A stretch of DNA of 64,000 nucleotides, taken from assembly GCF_048544455.1 (NCBI RefSeq), contig NC_133536.1, positions 192,699,325 to 192,763,324 on the forward strand, read 5' to 3'. The notes beneath the pieces were generated by a model that made no database searches, was not told where the DNA came from, and was given only the letters and a program-made list of their open reading frames with translations. Position 1 is the stretch's first letter, and every line of letters starts with the position of its first letter. Source of the DNA: Silene latifolia (lineage: Eukaryota > Streptophyta > Magnoliopsida > Caryophyllales > Caryophyllaceae). This document shows, in pieces, positions 1 through 11,482 of the stretch. The position numbers were made by a program, and so were the translations under genes.

Positions 1-1660
1 CGGTCGATTCTAATATGCCCTTTAGATTTATCTTAACATGCGGTCGCTATCACTAAGTCAGTTATATTCAGTTATCGCTACCTATACTAGTCTTAACCCG
101 GTCGGTGAAAATCGTAGTTTGCAACATTAATTAATCAATCCTGCAGTAATCGATCAATTAGATTCAAAACAACAACTGAATAACAACAAACAAGCAATTT
201 AACTATCAATTCATTAATTAAACCCCCTTCTAACAACCTAAATCCCCTTTACCCTAGATTAGGAGTTTAGCTACGCATACCAGTAATAACAACAACAATA
301 ATATTGAGGGCAAACATGATTGAAAGCATAAATAAGATGAACAAGGAATTAATTGTGTAGACTAGGAATTGAATTAACAATAACTAAAGAAAGATGAATG
401 AATACCGTAATTAAAGTATGTAGATCTGGAAGCAATGCGTAAATAAACGGAGTCTAAAGTATTCTAAGAGAGTTTTGATTTAAAAGAGGCGTAACTAGGT
501 AAAATAAGACGTAAAAATACAATAGGGCACGAATTGAGTATTTATAATAAACATAAACCGACTTTAGGAAAATGCGCGGAAAGTCATCAAAGTGGCCACT
601 CGATCGAGTTCTCATCGACTTGATCGAGTATCCTCTTTTCGTCAGCTCCTTTCTTCGTGTAGTCTTCTTCACTTCTCTTCCTTTATTCTTCTAGATTTTC
701 GTGTCATGCTCCGTATATTCCTTCATGCCATCTTCGTGGTGCTGCATTTCATTCTCTTACTCCATAAATGCATCATTCATGAATTAAACACCAAATAGTG
801 GGAGTATCGACATTCTAAAGTAAATGACATATAAATAATGTAATTTAGCACGAAAACCGTTACAAAAGCAACTAAGGGGAGGCATAAATATGTATATAAT
901 TATGACTCATCAATATGCTTGCAGACGTGGTTGTTGTTGAGGAGAGGTAAGGCGGTTGGGAAACCGTCTTACGCTTGGGTCGCCTCTTGGAGCTTCCCAT
1001 TGCAAGAGGGATGTGCACATTAATGGCATGGTTCCGGTACCACTGATGTATCCCGAGTACCTTATTACGGACTATGGTCCAGCTGTTTGGTAGGCAGTGC
1101 TGCGGTGCCGTCACTGGTTGTGATACCGTGGGTGTGTCCTTGGTATCGGTAAGATAATGGTGTGGATGTCATGGATGTAGTAACATGTCTTATACATTTT
1201 ATATCGTATTGTATATTCATGCATTTGTGTCGTGTTCAAGTATTTATATTGTTGAAGCTGATGTGTGTTGGTTGTGTGTAATTGTCACATATTTCCGGGG
1301 TGGCATGTGCTGATCCATATGATATTTCCGATCATATGAGGAACAGTTTGAGTACATGTTTTGCTTGGTGGCGTGGTCAGGTTTCGGGCTACGCTTTGGA
1401 CTTGGAGTCAAGTCATATGGCTAAATGGTATACGACATAGTTAGTAGTCAAGTGTATAATGTATTTTCACACTTGTTATTCGTATATTTATTTGTAATTC
1501 ACTAAACATGTTATTTATTTAAAGTGTTACTCAATTGTAATTACGATTTCACTGTTTCGGGAAACCGAGACGGTAACATCCCCCGATTACCTTGGGTAGG
1601 TAAGAAGGGGGTGTTATAGTGTGTCTACCAATAATGGTCCCAAAAAGGGCTTGTCTACCA
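1..1660. other. Non-genic DNA, possible LTR-element tail
   Basis: I see no gene here. The only structural hint is a purine run at 1602-1611 followed at once by TGTTATAG (1612 onward). A polypurine tract next to a TG-starting LTR looks like this in many plant Ty3/gypsy elements. No reverse transcriptase, integrase or gag motif is readable in the stretch, and no second LTR is visible, so this is at best a fossil fragment. The part from 590 to 640 is rich in GATCGAGT-like words. Confidence 0.3.
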
Positions 1661-3265
1661 TTTTAATCACCATAGAAGTACCATATATGAAAATTTGAGC
1701 TCGATATGTAATTCCTCTCTTTCCCAAACATTGGACATGTTATAGGTGGGCTTAAACAATCTCCCATGAAAGGAGATGAATTTTTTGTCGTACTTTCGTC
1801 TCCGCCCCACAAAAACCTCCTTGATTTCCAATTCATCGCATAACACAAGATCTAGAAATTTTTGCGAATTGCATACTATAGTTTGTCATAGTTGAGACTA
1901 GGGATGACAGTGTCACCCTGACCCCGTGGATATCCATCCACCCGAAATTAAATGGGTGGGATATGGATGACAATTTGTTTTTAAATTTAGGGTGGGATAT
2001 GGATATGGGTAAATCTAGGGTGAGATATGGATTATAGTCTATCACCCGCTTAATCACCCGGTTGATATTCTAAATTAATTTTTATGAAAAATTAATAATA
2101 AGTTTTTAAAAATATTAAAAATAATTTTGATATGTGCTTCAAAATAATATGTTAACTGATATGTGAGTTAGAAGTTGAAAATTGAAACATGGTTATAAAA
2201 TATAAACGTCGTTGGCCGAGTTTAACTATAGACTTGTGACTTGTCAATGTTTTTCACTTATTATCTAGTTGCTTTACATTACCTATATGAATTAATCTTA
2301 TTTCAAGGGGCATGAGTCTAACTTATGCAAACAGATATGTGAGCTAGGCTTATTCCACTATAATCCAATATGTAAAATGATTTATTTGGTGATGTACGCC
2401 TTTTAATTTTATCGTCTTATTTTTTTTTTTTACGTTATATGGTCTTTAAATTTTATAAGCGTGAAAATATTCAACGGGTGCCCGCTCCATCCGCTTCACC
2501 CGGTGGATATGGATATGAATGGATGAAAATATATTAAATGGATAAGGGTGGGATATGGATGACCATAAATTAAATGGATATGGATATGGATATGGATATG
2601 ACTTCACCCCATCCATATCCCACCCACTGCCATCCCTAGTTGAGACTTGCGAGCGTGCATTGGACGAAAGTTGCTTGACCTGCGAAGGTTAGATATTCCG
2701 ACTCCCAGTCTATTAGGTGATGCTCGATTTTCGCTTTGAGGTGGCTGAACATGCTCTTGGTCACACGCCCATTTAGCGTAGACATGTCGAGGTACATACC
2801 AAGATCATTGGTGTGTTCAAAACCCATTATTAAGCATAACAAATTTTGATCATTGGGAGTATTTTACTAGAAGAAGACCTTTGTTTTTGCGCGACTTACT
2901 TTTTCATTTGAGATTCGACATAAATTATCAAACACATACTTAATACGAGCTTGACTAGTGTAGTCTCTCCAAACATGATCATGTCATCCACAAAGAACAT
3001 ATTTGAAATCAGAGGATCGTTTTTATAGATGGGTAAGGGCTTCTAGTTATAGCTACGAATCTCGACATCAATGACTTGTTGTAATTTTTCGAGGCACAAG
3101 GCAGAGAGATATGATGACAGTGGATCGCCCTGGGCGACTCCTCTCATTGGCACGAACTTTTTTGTGGGTTTCCCATTCCAAAGAACCTGCATCATAGGGG
3201 ACAATACATACTCCATAGTGGGAGTAAGGATCCTCTCCATTTCTCAAAAAGAAATGGAGGTCCAT
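1650..3265 (-). pseudogene. LINE (L1-type) reverse transcriptase fragment
   Basis: Broken remnant of a non-LTR retrotransposon reverse transcriptase on the minus strand. Reading from 3265 downward, WNGKPTKKFVP is followed by GVAQGDPLS (the QGDPLS block of plant L1 RTs). An FVDD box near 2960-3000 replaces the usual FADD catalytic box. Next comes the thumb-side segment LGMYLDMSTLNGRVTKSMFS...WESEYLTFAGQATFVQ. After an inserted hAT element (1899-2638) the reading resumes with RRFLWGG, the RNFLWGG block that normally follows. Frames change several times and stops are frequent, so it is dead. The 5' part (endonuclease, ORF1) and the 3' end are not visible. Confidence 0.8.
1899..2638. mobile_element. 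Non-autonomous hAT element with 8-bp TSD
   Basis: The element starts TAGGGATGACAGTG and ends with the inverse, CACTGCCATCCCTA. It is flanked by a perfect 8-bp duplication GTTGAGAC at 1891-1898 and 2639-2646. Eight-bp TSDs and TAGRG termini are diagnostic of hAT transposons. The 740-bp interior has no coding capacity; its ends are rich in GGATATGGAT and CACCCG words, a typical subterminal repeat pattern. It interrupts the LINE fragment and is therefore younger than it. Confidence 0.9.
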
Positions 3266-3570
3266 TACTTCTCAATGGCCGAGATTAAAGTTGGGCTCGA
3301 TCGGATGGTTGTATATTTATTTGGAAATAAAAAGGTAAATGAATAGAAGCAGAATATATAATATAGTAATGTTTTGTGAAAAGAAATAGAGAGCAAAGTA
3401 ATGGAGATGGACCATTTTACCATAGTGGTATCCTTGAGGACGATAAAAAAACTCATATCAAACAAAGTATCTCGGATGAAATAACTTTTGAGACGGTCAT
3501 AAGTTTCTCTATATCAATTATAATCACTTTCCTTTCCTTCTTTCTCAAAGTATGAATTACCTGAGAAAAA

Positions 3571-3863
3571 GGATTGTACATCAGATGTACTACCTCATAC
3601 TTAATGACTTTTTGAGCTTTTGTGTATTTTTTTTGAGTTTTATAGAGTTTATAAATTACATTTTAGTTTTATGATGTTAAAAATGAAATTTTTCTAAGCT
3701 TATATGTAATTTTTTTTGAGTTATAATGCGAGTTTTTGAGATTAATGTTTAAATAAACGAACTCAAAAACTTTATAATAAAACTCAAAATTTTTAAATTA
3801 AAACTTAAAAGCTTTATGTTAATGCTCAAAAATTATATCATTACTATATCAGATGTATAATCC
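3571..3863. mobile_element. Foldback MITE (GGATTRTACATC family)
   Basis: The left end GGATTGTACATCAGATGTA is answered on the other strand at the right end by GGATTATACATCTGATATA. The interior is a set of short direct and inverted repeats of GAGTTTTT and CTCAAAA words with no coding capacity. A related copy lies at 24806-25010. I could not define a target duplication with confidence; the superfamily (Mutator-like is possible) is open. Confidence 0.5.
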
Positions 3864-4083
3864 ACTTACTGATTTGAAAGATAACAATATTATCCCTTGT
3901 CGGTCTCTCGGGATAAAACCACTTACCTATTCAAAATGACTTTCTTAATCCGGGTTAGCGAGTATCAAAACAAACATTTTCTATTTTGCAATGGATTTGC
4001 AAAGCATTTTGAATAGGTACTACTCCACTCAATATTCCGTACGAACAAGATCTAGTGATCTACCGACGTGACCACTCTACACT

Positions 4084-4865
4084 TATAAAATATGTACGTT
4101 ACCAATTTAAATCTCAAAGAAGACACTTAAGCCTAAAAACGGGACTTAAAAACTTAAAACCATGAAGTTTGTCACATTTCCAGCGGCGTGTAACTTCTAC
4201 ACACAATCTGCACCGCTTTCCCTCCCACACAACTTTCACCATTTTTCACATCATTGTCAGGTGTCACACTTCTCTTCTCTTCTCTCTCTAACAACTTGAA
4301 CTCCCATCTTTTAACTCAATAATTTTCTGGGATTTCACTCAATTTTTCTGTACTTTTTTCTGTGCATATACCAATGATTTATCCAGAAACCTGCAAGTTT
4401 TACTTGAAATCTCTTCAGAAATCTGTTATCTGTAGCTCAAATTTCATCAGTTTTCAGTGAAAATCTAAAGAAACCCATCAATAATTTCTGCATTTTATCA
4501 TCTAATTTGGAAACTTGCAAAAGTTTTTCACTCAAAACTTGTTCTACTACTATTTTCTTACCTATAGTTAGTCAAAAAGTTGGATACTTTTTGCCTGATT
4601 AACTCTCATTTTCAGAAAAAGTGCTTAATTTTGACATTAATATCACTTCTAAACCTCATTTTCTAGCATAAAGTATCCAACTTTCTTGCTTAAAACTTCA
4701 CTAATCACACAAATTAACCAAAATCACTCATCTGGGTAACTTCAAATTCACTTCTTTTACCTCAAAACCTCACTTTACTCACAAATTAGCAAATATTATC
4801 ATCTGGGTAACTTCAAAATCCAACCTTTTTACCTCAAATTAATCTCAAAGAACCAAACTTAATCA
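4084..4865 (+). promoter_or_regulatory. Putative promoter and leader of DUF630/632 gene
   Basis: A TATAAAA box lies at 4084-4090, and the 600 bp before the ATG are CT-rich and stop-rich, as in a plant 5' leader. Within the leader, 4576-4590 and 4670-4684 are perfect 15-bp inverted repeats (AAAGTTGGATACTTT), and the 18-mer CATCTGGGTAACTTCAAA occurs twice near 4730 and 4801. The transcription start is not known; the TATA assignment is inference. Confidence 0.4.
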
Positions 4866-7800
4866 ATGGGGTGTGCGCAATCAAGAATAGACAATGAAGA
4901 AGCAGTAACAAGGTGCAAAGAACGAAGAATCTTAATGAAAGACGCCCTTGTAGCTCGTTCCGCTTACGCCGCCGTGCATTCCGCTTATGCTCACGCTTTA
5001 AAGAACGCCGGTTCTGCTTTAAGCACTTACGGTCACGGCGAGGCTCCGATTGACCCGGAAATCGCTGCTGTTTCAGCACCTCCGCCTGTGTCAGTGCCGG
5101 AACCACCGCCACCTCCGCCACCGCAAGAGCAAGAGCAAGAGCAAGAGCCACTTCCGCCACCGCCTCCACCACTGCCTACCTTCACCCCCTCGCCTCTCCA
5201 GCGGTCTGTGACAATGCCGGAGTTTTCCGTGTCAAAACGTGGTGAAGGCGGTGTTTCGAGGATGGAATCGCTTGATGAGGCGGCGGACGAGGCGGTGACG
5301 GAGGCTGTGGTCAGGGAGAGTGATGGTAGTGGGAATGGGGGTATAAAGGGTATGGCTTGGGATTATTTTTTTATGTCTGATAACAATAATATGCATGGGT
5401 CAGGGTTAGGTGAGATTGATGAGGAAATTGAAGAAGACGAAGACGATGACGAGGATGATGACGAGGATGAGGATGAGGAGGATGATGAACATGATCATTT
5501 AGACCATCATCATCATCGTCAACATGTGAGAGGGCATAGTGTTGGTGGGGTCCACATTGGGAAAGAAATTGAGTTTAAGACACCGGAGAAGGCAATGGCG
5601 CCCGAGGATATGGGGATGGAGACACCGCCACGGCCGTCTGAGGATATGGGGTTTAGGCATTTTGTGCATTCCAATACTGCCCCTCCTGATGTTGGGAGAG
5701 TTGTTAGTAGTAGTAGTAAGGTGGAGAATGGTGGTGGTGGTGGTGGTGGGGGTAATAAGGTCAATTTAGTGAAAGTATTAAAGGAGATTGATGATTGTTT
5801 TCTAAAGGCTTCGGAATGTGCTCAAGAGGTTACTAAGGTGTTAGAGGCTCATAAATTTCAATACCATTCTAATTTTGCTGACAATAGAGGTTTGCTTCTC
5901 TACTAATAATTCTTTAATTTTTAATGTTTCAATTCATAATGTTTGTGTATACACCTGTTCTTGTTTAAGACCGCCTTAACTTGAACAATTCTCACAACGG
6001 ATTATAATAGAGGTGCTAATGAAAGGAGCTTGTGAGGCATCTCAAGTTAAGACGGTCTTAAGCAAGACCTACTCTTGTGTATAGTAATAGAAGAGTATAT
6101 AGTATGTAGTGTTTCTGTTGCGGTCCCCTACTATGACAGTTTAATGTTGTTAATACTTTTTGAGTTTAACATTTTGTATTAATTGTATATTGTAGTATAT
6201 GAATGTCACATGATGAATCCTATGCTATCTGCCTATCAGAGTGCACTCATGCTATTTTCAATTGTGGTTTGTTGTTGGTGGTGGTGTTGTTATGGTAATG
6301 CGCTCATGATTTTCTTTAGTCAAATACGGGTTTTTGGTGGTAAAGGAGAGGCAATGCTATGCTAGTACAGTTAATTAAGGGCAGGCGATCTGACCTTGCC
6401 AACTGTTGTACTTAGGCTCTCAGTCTCTACCATTAGGCCAAGACGTTGTCTGGAGTCCATTACTGTTAACTGTAGTGTTGATGGTGTATGAGTTACGACT
6501 GATGCTGACTATAACAAACGAAGTTTTCATTCGAAATTGAATGATAGAAAATACATAGACGACACACCTTGTTCTGAGACATGAATGCATGAGTTATAGA
6601 AATGCAGCATTGGTGGCATGTGAGTATAACAGAACAAGTTCCATTCAAATTTCAAAATCACATGATAGACGGTAAACAGCCTTGCTTTGAAACATGAATG
6701 CATGAAATCAGCATGAAAGAACTGACAGTAAGCTCATTGCGCGATGATGAAGGCTGCGTTTCATGTATATATACACCCTTCTTATTTTCTTTCAAACCAC
6801 CACTAAATTTAAATCATTTGAAGATTCCATCACCTTTAAACATACAAATATTCGCTTGTCTGCTCTTCAAAACAATGCAGCTCATCATAGTCACCTATGC
6901 CGGCCATTTTTTCATTGATGTTCATCCCCAAGAACCTATTCTTGAGATTAAGCAAAAGATATCTAACACCCTATCCATCTCAATCACTTCACAAACACTT
7001 GATGTCCTTGGCTTAGAACTTATTGATGGCCTAGACTTGGGTGATTATCCCATGATTGTCGAGGGCACAAAAATAGATCTCTTTGTCGACTCCTCTTTCT
7101 ATGATATGGCTCCTATGGAGCTCGAGCATGATCATGACAATAAGATCCTTGTCACCATCAAATTTTCTTCTAGACAAATTAACATAGAGGTAGAGGTGAC
7201 GGAAACCGTGCAAAGCTTGAAAGAAAAGATTCACATTCTTGATGGAACTCCAACCAAGAGGATGTCTCTATATATTTCGGGTTTAGAAATGGATGAAGAG
7301 TGTCGGTATCTAGGTGAGTATGGTGTACAAGAATTTTCAGAGATCTCAGTCTCCCTTAAAAGTATGAACAGAGTTAAGGTAGAGCCTTCCACTAGGAAGC
7401 TAAGCATGGTGATTCAAACTTCAATAAGTCTACTTAGTGCGAGCATTCCATTGGAGATGAAGGACTCATGCTCTGTGAATGAAGTAAGGCAACTGCTGTT
7501 AAGCCGAAAGATTCTTCCTGTGGATGACTATATTTTTATCCACAAGCAAAGGATTATGCGTGATAGCTGTACTCTTCGCTGGCATGGTGTTGAGAATGGG
7601 GACTATCTTTATGTTTTCACAGGAACAGTGAGTAAGGATGGACGTTAGTGGAGAGTGTTAGACGTTCATGTTTACATGTCTACAATCGTAGTCATTTACA
7701 AGAGTGAGAGTGCTTAGCTTTCTTCAATTCCTATATGGATTTTATAGAGTGGGTTTACTTTAGGGAATGATCTTATCTACTTAGTTGGTTATGAATAAAT

Positions 7801-7872
7801 TAGTAAATGCTGTGAGTCCTGTGACCTATGAGAGTATGAGATATTGAGGCTCATCGTTCATTTTAGTTATTA

Positions 7873-7926
<54 letters not shown>

Positions 7927-10900
7927 GTTTTTTTTTTTTAAATCTTGATTACATACAATCATACATACTATTGGGAATTTGGGATCATGTCATTAAACTG
8001 ATCCTACTCGATTCCAGTGGAACTAGTAGTTTCTGGATAAGTTCGGAATAATTTTATTCACACTCCATGTCCAAGAGGTATAAAATCAGTAGAACTATCA
8101 TAAGAATGATCTAATGAAGTACATATTACATGCAATTTCACTGTCACATTTTCAGCCTAACTACTTTATGAAAGCGCAACTCAGTTGATAAACGTGGAAA
8201 GCGAGGCAAATTAATACTGACGTCGCTATTAACACCAAACGTTGCCTCAGTGTACGAAGCAATTTTGTCGCTTTATCAATGACTTCATATAAATTTGTGG
8301 ACGTTTGGTGAAAACTCTCTGTTTTATACTGGATTAACTGTGAATATATGTTTTCTGTCAACTACAGTGCCTGTTGACCATGCTGCTAGAGTTATGCGCG
8401 TCATTACATGGAATAAAGCCTTAAGTAGCATGTCGGAAGGTGGGAAAGATGAGTATGAAGACAACGAGACACTTGCTACGGTACTGGATAAATTAATGGC
8501 TTGGGAGAAAAAGCTTTATGAAGAAGTTAAGGTATGTATATTACTTCAATCTCAACGTATCCTCACCTTACCGTTTTTCAGCATGTTGCTTGATTTGCCT
8601 ACAAAGCAAGAAAGAAGAAGTTGAGTATACATTTATAACATACAGTGATACAGTACATGATACCGTTAAAACTATAGAAAATAGTAACTCAAACTATCCT
8701 CACCCCATTCTTCTAAGTGGGGCTCCTAGTACTCTACCAGCTGCTAGTTGATGCTGTCTATCTTCTACGGAGTACTAATTTAGTGGTTTTTTTCTTTTAA
8801 TGGGTTGAAAAATCGAGTGTGTTAAAACTTCAGAAAAAAGCATTTAGATGCATCAAGAGTCAAGATTTTGATTGTGACTTGTGAGTGCTCGTACTTCTGC
8901 GTGTCTGCTGGTAAATTTTCTTAGGACTTGGTAATATTGAAATTAATGCTATTAAGTTCGTTTATAAATTAGCTGTTGACATTACTTGTGGAGATAATTT
9001 TGAACTTTGAACAATTGGGAGTTCATTACGATAAGCAAGTTGTGGAAGGGCGTTTTCATGGATGACAGTGATATCATGGTCTGAACACACTTACTAGTTG
9101 ACATTTAATCATGTTTGGATTGATTGGCTGCTGTGAAAGCATGCTAAAAGCTCTCATGAGATATTTTTTTTCTTTTTCTTTTTGATGTCCAACTAAATCT
9201 CGGGTCTTTTTATGGTTTTGACAAAAAAACTTTGTTGTTTTACGTAACAAGTTACAAGAAGGTTCGTGCCTTTGATTCATTTAGTTGCATATGGCTGAGT
9301 TCTTCCACTGATAAAAGGTTTCTGCAAGTTGAGGAATTGACCTGTGGTAATATAAGAAGATACTCCGTAATAATTAGAAGTTACCTAGTATAGAAAGACA
9401 TCAATGACTTTGTGACAACTCATAATGGATGTTGATTATATTTTCCCTTTTTTTGGAAGAAGGGGGTAAATAATACAACTATACAAGTAGACAAGTACTA
9501 GTTAATAAATGGAAAAAGCAACAAGTAAAGAGAGTATTGTATCAAAAGAGTAATAAATCTAGAATGTATGACTGACTTCGTAGTCATCCTGTGTAAATCA
9601 ATTTAAGTTTATAGGCACTTAACATAGCGTGTTTATGTTATTCCAAATCTCAATGGTGATAATGTCTTTTTTTTTGTGAAGGCGAATGCTTAATCTAACT
9701 CGTGTTTTTGTACTTAATAGGCCGGTGAACTGATGAAACTGGAGTACCAAAGGAAGGTTGGACTCCTTAATAAACAGAAGAAACGTGGTGCGAATGCGGA
9801 GTCAGTTGAGAAAACAAAAGCAGCCGTTAGTCATTTGCACACCCGGTACATTGTTGACATGCAGTCTATGGACTCGACGGTAGCCGAAGTTAATGAACTC
9901 CGAGATCAGCAATTGTACCCTAAACTTGTCGAATTAGTTGATGGGTAAGTAAGACTGTAAATCAAAATGACTAACCGATTCTTTTCATAATTCTAATCTC
10001 CATCCCCCACCCCATTACTTAGAGCCGTAGAGGGTTGTCTATTGTCATTATCCTTCTTAAGAATTGAAGTTTGAAAAACATGGTTATATATGAGTTTGAG
10101 ATTGTTGATCTCTGAATAAGTCAGTGTGACAGATCTCGTTCGTCGTGGCTTAAATTCTAACTGAAAATTCAAGTTTTAAAAGCAACCTGGAAGCACTAGA
10201 ACTTGGGTTCTAACCCCCTGCCTCTTCATTTCTTTATTGTGTTATCCCCTCACCCCCCACATTCAAGTTGGGTTAGTTTTCCCAAGTCTAGTAGTAGTCG
10301 AGGGTCCCCCAGCATAGTGAATAAAATCAGAATAAGAACTTAAGTTTGAAAAATATTGTTATATATATGAGTTTGAGATTGATGATCTCATAATAAGTCA
10401 GTGCACCAGATCTCGTTCGTCGTGGCATAAATGCTGACTGAAAATTCAAGCTGTAAAAAGCAACTTGGAAGCACCAGAACTTGAGTTCTAACCCCTTCCC
10501 TCTCTATTTCTTTATCATGTTATCCCCTCTCCCTACCCCCCATTCCCCCACATTCAAGTTGGGGTAGTTTTGGCAAGTCTAGTCGTAAATAAAAGCAGAT
10601 GGGATCGTCTTTTCTTGAAATGGTCTATGAACATTTAATATCTATACCAGGCTGATTTGGAGTTGTGCTCATGGTTGGTGCAGAATGGCTAAGATGTGGG
10701 AGAACATTTGTGTGCACCACGACACCCAGTTCCAGATTGCAACTGAACTCAAGTCCCTTGATATTATGCTTGCTCCCAGAGAAACAACAAGGCCTCATCA
10801 CCTATGCACCATCGAACTTTCAAATGTCATTCAACAATGGCTAGAACAATTTGAGAATATGGTTAACCAGCAAAAACAATATGTTCGATGTCTCCACAAC

Positions 10901-11482
10901 TGGTTGAAACTCAACCTCATCCCTTTAGAAAGCAGCCTCAAGGAGAAAGTCTCGTCGCCACCCCGAGCCAAGAACCCTCCAATACAATACCTCCTTCACG
11001 CATGGCACGATTCCCTAGAGAAGCTTCCCGACGAGGTAACAAGAACTGCCATCTCATCCTTTGGGGCCGTGATTAGGACCATCTTATTGCAGCAAGAGGA
11101 GGAGATGAAGTCGAAGCAAACATGTGAGGAGATGAGGAAGGAGTACCTAAGGAAGAATCAGTCCTTTGAGGACTGGTATCACAAGTACACCCAACGAAAG
11201 GGTCCGGAGGCTATGGATCCAGATCCTGGGGAAGATGGGACAGGAAAGGATCCGATTACAGAGAGACGGTTTGTGGTGAGTAGTTTGAAGAAGAGGTTGG
11301 AGGAGGAGACAGAGAAGCACCAACGACAATGTGTTCAAGTGAGAGAGAAGTCTCTCGGGACCCTTAAAACGCGGCTTCCGGAGCTTTTCCGAGCATTGTC
11401 AGAATATGCTCATGCTTCCTGTGATTCCTACAATAAACTGAGGGCTATTGTGTTATCACAAAGTTCCAATGGGGTTTCTTGA
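4866..11482 (+). CDS. DUF630/DUF632 protein (NRG2-like)
   Basis: Four exons by my reading: 4866-5889, 8368-8531, 9721-9944 and 10684-11482, all with GT-AG introns and consistent phase, giving 736 residues. The protein starts MGCAQSRIDNEEAV, the DUF630 start; Gly2 and Cys3 fit N-myristoylation and palmitoylation, so membrane anchoring is likely. DUF630 fills about residues 1-60. Then come a proline-rich tract with an EQ run (about 80-105), a very acidic Asp/Glu tract followed by histidines, and a glycine run. DUF632 starts near residue 300 (NLVKVLKEIDDCFLKA) and covers exons 2-4 (DHAARVMRVITWN, LEYQRKVGLLNKQK, MWENICVHHDTQFQI). Family members include Arabidopsis NRG2, a nitrate-signalling regulator; which paralogue this is cannot be told here. 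Intron 1 (2.5 kb) hosts a separate gene. Exon and domain calls are solid; function is family inference. Confidence 0.93.
5964..6062. repeat. Short foldback repeat in intron 1
   Basis: TTTAAGACCGCCTTAACTTGA near 5964-5986 is the inverse of TCAAGTTAAGACGGTCTTAA near 6040-6062, with two mismatches. This gives a compact hairpin of about 100 bp with no coding content. Similar GACGGTCTTA foldbacks occur at 20901-21052 and, weaker, 30063-30165. It is probably a small MITE; no clear TSD was found. Confidence 0.5.
6508..6712. repeat. Diverged direct duplication, about 115-bp period
   Basis: The blocks 6508-6600 and 6623-6710 share the order TATAACA...GATAGA...GACATGAATGCATGA versus TATAACAG...GATAGACGG...AACATGAATGCATGA. 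The copy lies directly upstream of the TATA box of the intron-nested ubiquitin-fold gene, so it may be promoter DNA. Function is unknown. Confidence 0.45.
6766..6773 (+). promoter_or_regulatory. TATA box of the intron-nested gene
   Basis: TATATATA followed by CACCC lies about 100 bp upstream of the ATG at 6875, with no upstream ATG in the presumed leader (from about 6795). Its position fits an independent promoter for the nested gene. No transcript data are available. Confidence 0.45.
6875..7648 (+). CDS. Three-ubiquitin-fold protein nested in an intron
   Basis: Intronless gene for 257 residues, lying wholly in intron 1 of the DUF630/632 gene on the same strand. I chose ATG 6875 because the protein then begins MQLIIVTYAG, aligning with ubiquitin MQIFVKTLTG; an in-frame ATG at 6698 would add a 59-residue leader without a fold. 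Three ubiquitin-like units follow: residues 1-73 (LELIDGLDLGDYPMIVEGTK aligns with the LEDGRTLSDYNIQKEST region), about 88-163 (ILVTIKFSSRQINIEVEV, VQSLKEKI) and about 175-252 (EVRQLLLSRKILPVDDY, LRWHGVENGDYLYV). There is no Gly-Gly terminus after any unit, so it is unlikely to be processed or conjugated like polyubiquitin. It is more probably a ubiquitin-domain protein of unknown role. The lack of introns could reflect retroposition. It is either an expressed nested gene or a recent intact copy; coding integrity argues for the former. Confidence 0.75.
   Translation: MQLIIVTYAGHFFIDVHPQEPILEIKQKISNTLSISITSQTLDVLGLELIDGLDLGDYPMIVEGTKIDLFVDSSFYDMAPMELEHDHDNKILVTIKFSSRQINIEVEVTETVQSLKEKIHILDGTPTKRMSLYISGLEMDEECRYLGEYGVQEFSEISVSLKSMNRVKVEPSTRKLSMVIQTSISLLSASIPLEMKDSCSVNEVRQLLLSRKILPVDDYIFIHKQRIMRDSCTLRWHGVENGDYLYVFTGTVSKDGR
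7873..7926. repeat. (ATT)18 microsatellite
   Basis: Eighteen uninterrupted ATT units, 225 bp downstream of the stop of the nested ubiquitin-fold gene and still within intron 1 of the host gene. It is followed by a T run. Confidence 0.95.
10059..10590. repeat. Tandem duplication in intron 3
   Basis: Two copies of roughly 235 bp start near 10059 and 10336 with a 277-bp period; both contain AGATCTCGTTCGTCGTGGC and GTTATCCCCTC blocks. They are visibly diverged, perhaps 85-90% identical. The duplication is non-coding and lies wholly inside intron 3 of the DUF630/632 gene. Confidence 0.75.

Noticed and set aside
3071-3346. 91-codon plus-strand frame
   Set aside because: It lies antisense to the QGDPLS reverse transcriptase segment of the LINE; no family resemblance in this frame.
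4834-5172. 112-codon minus-strand frame rich in Ala/Val
   Set aside because: It is the antisense shadow of the proline- and EQ-rich part of exon 1 of the DUF630/632 gene.
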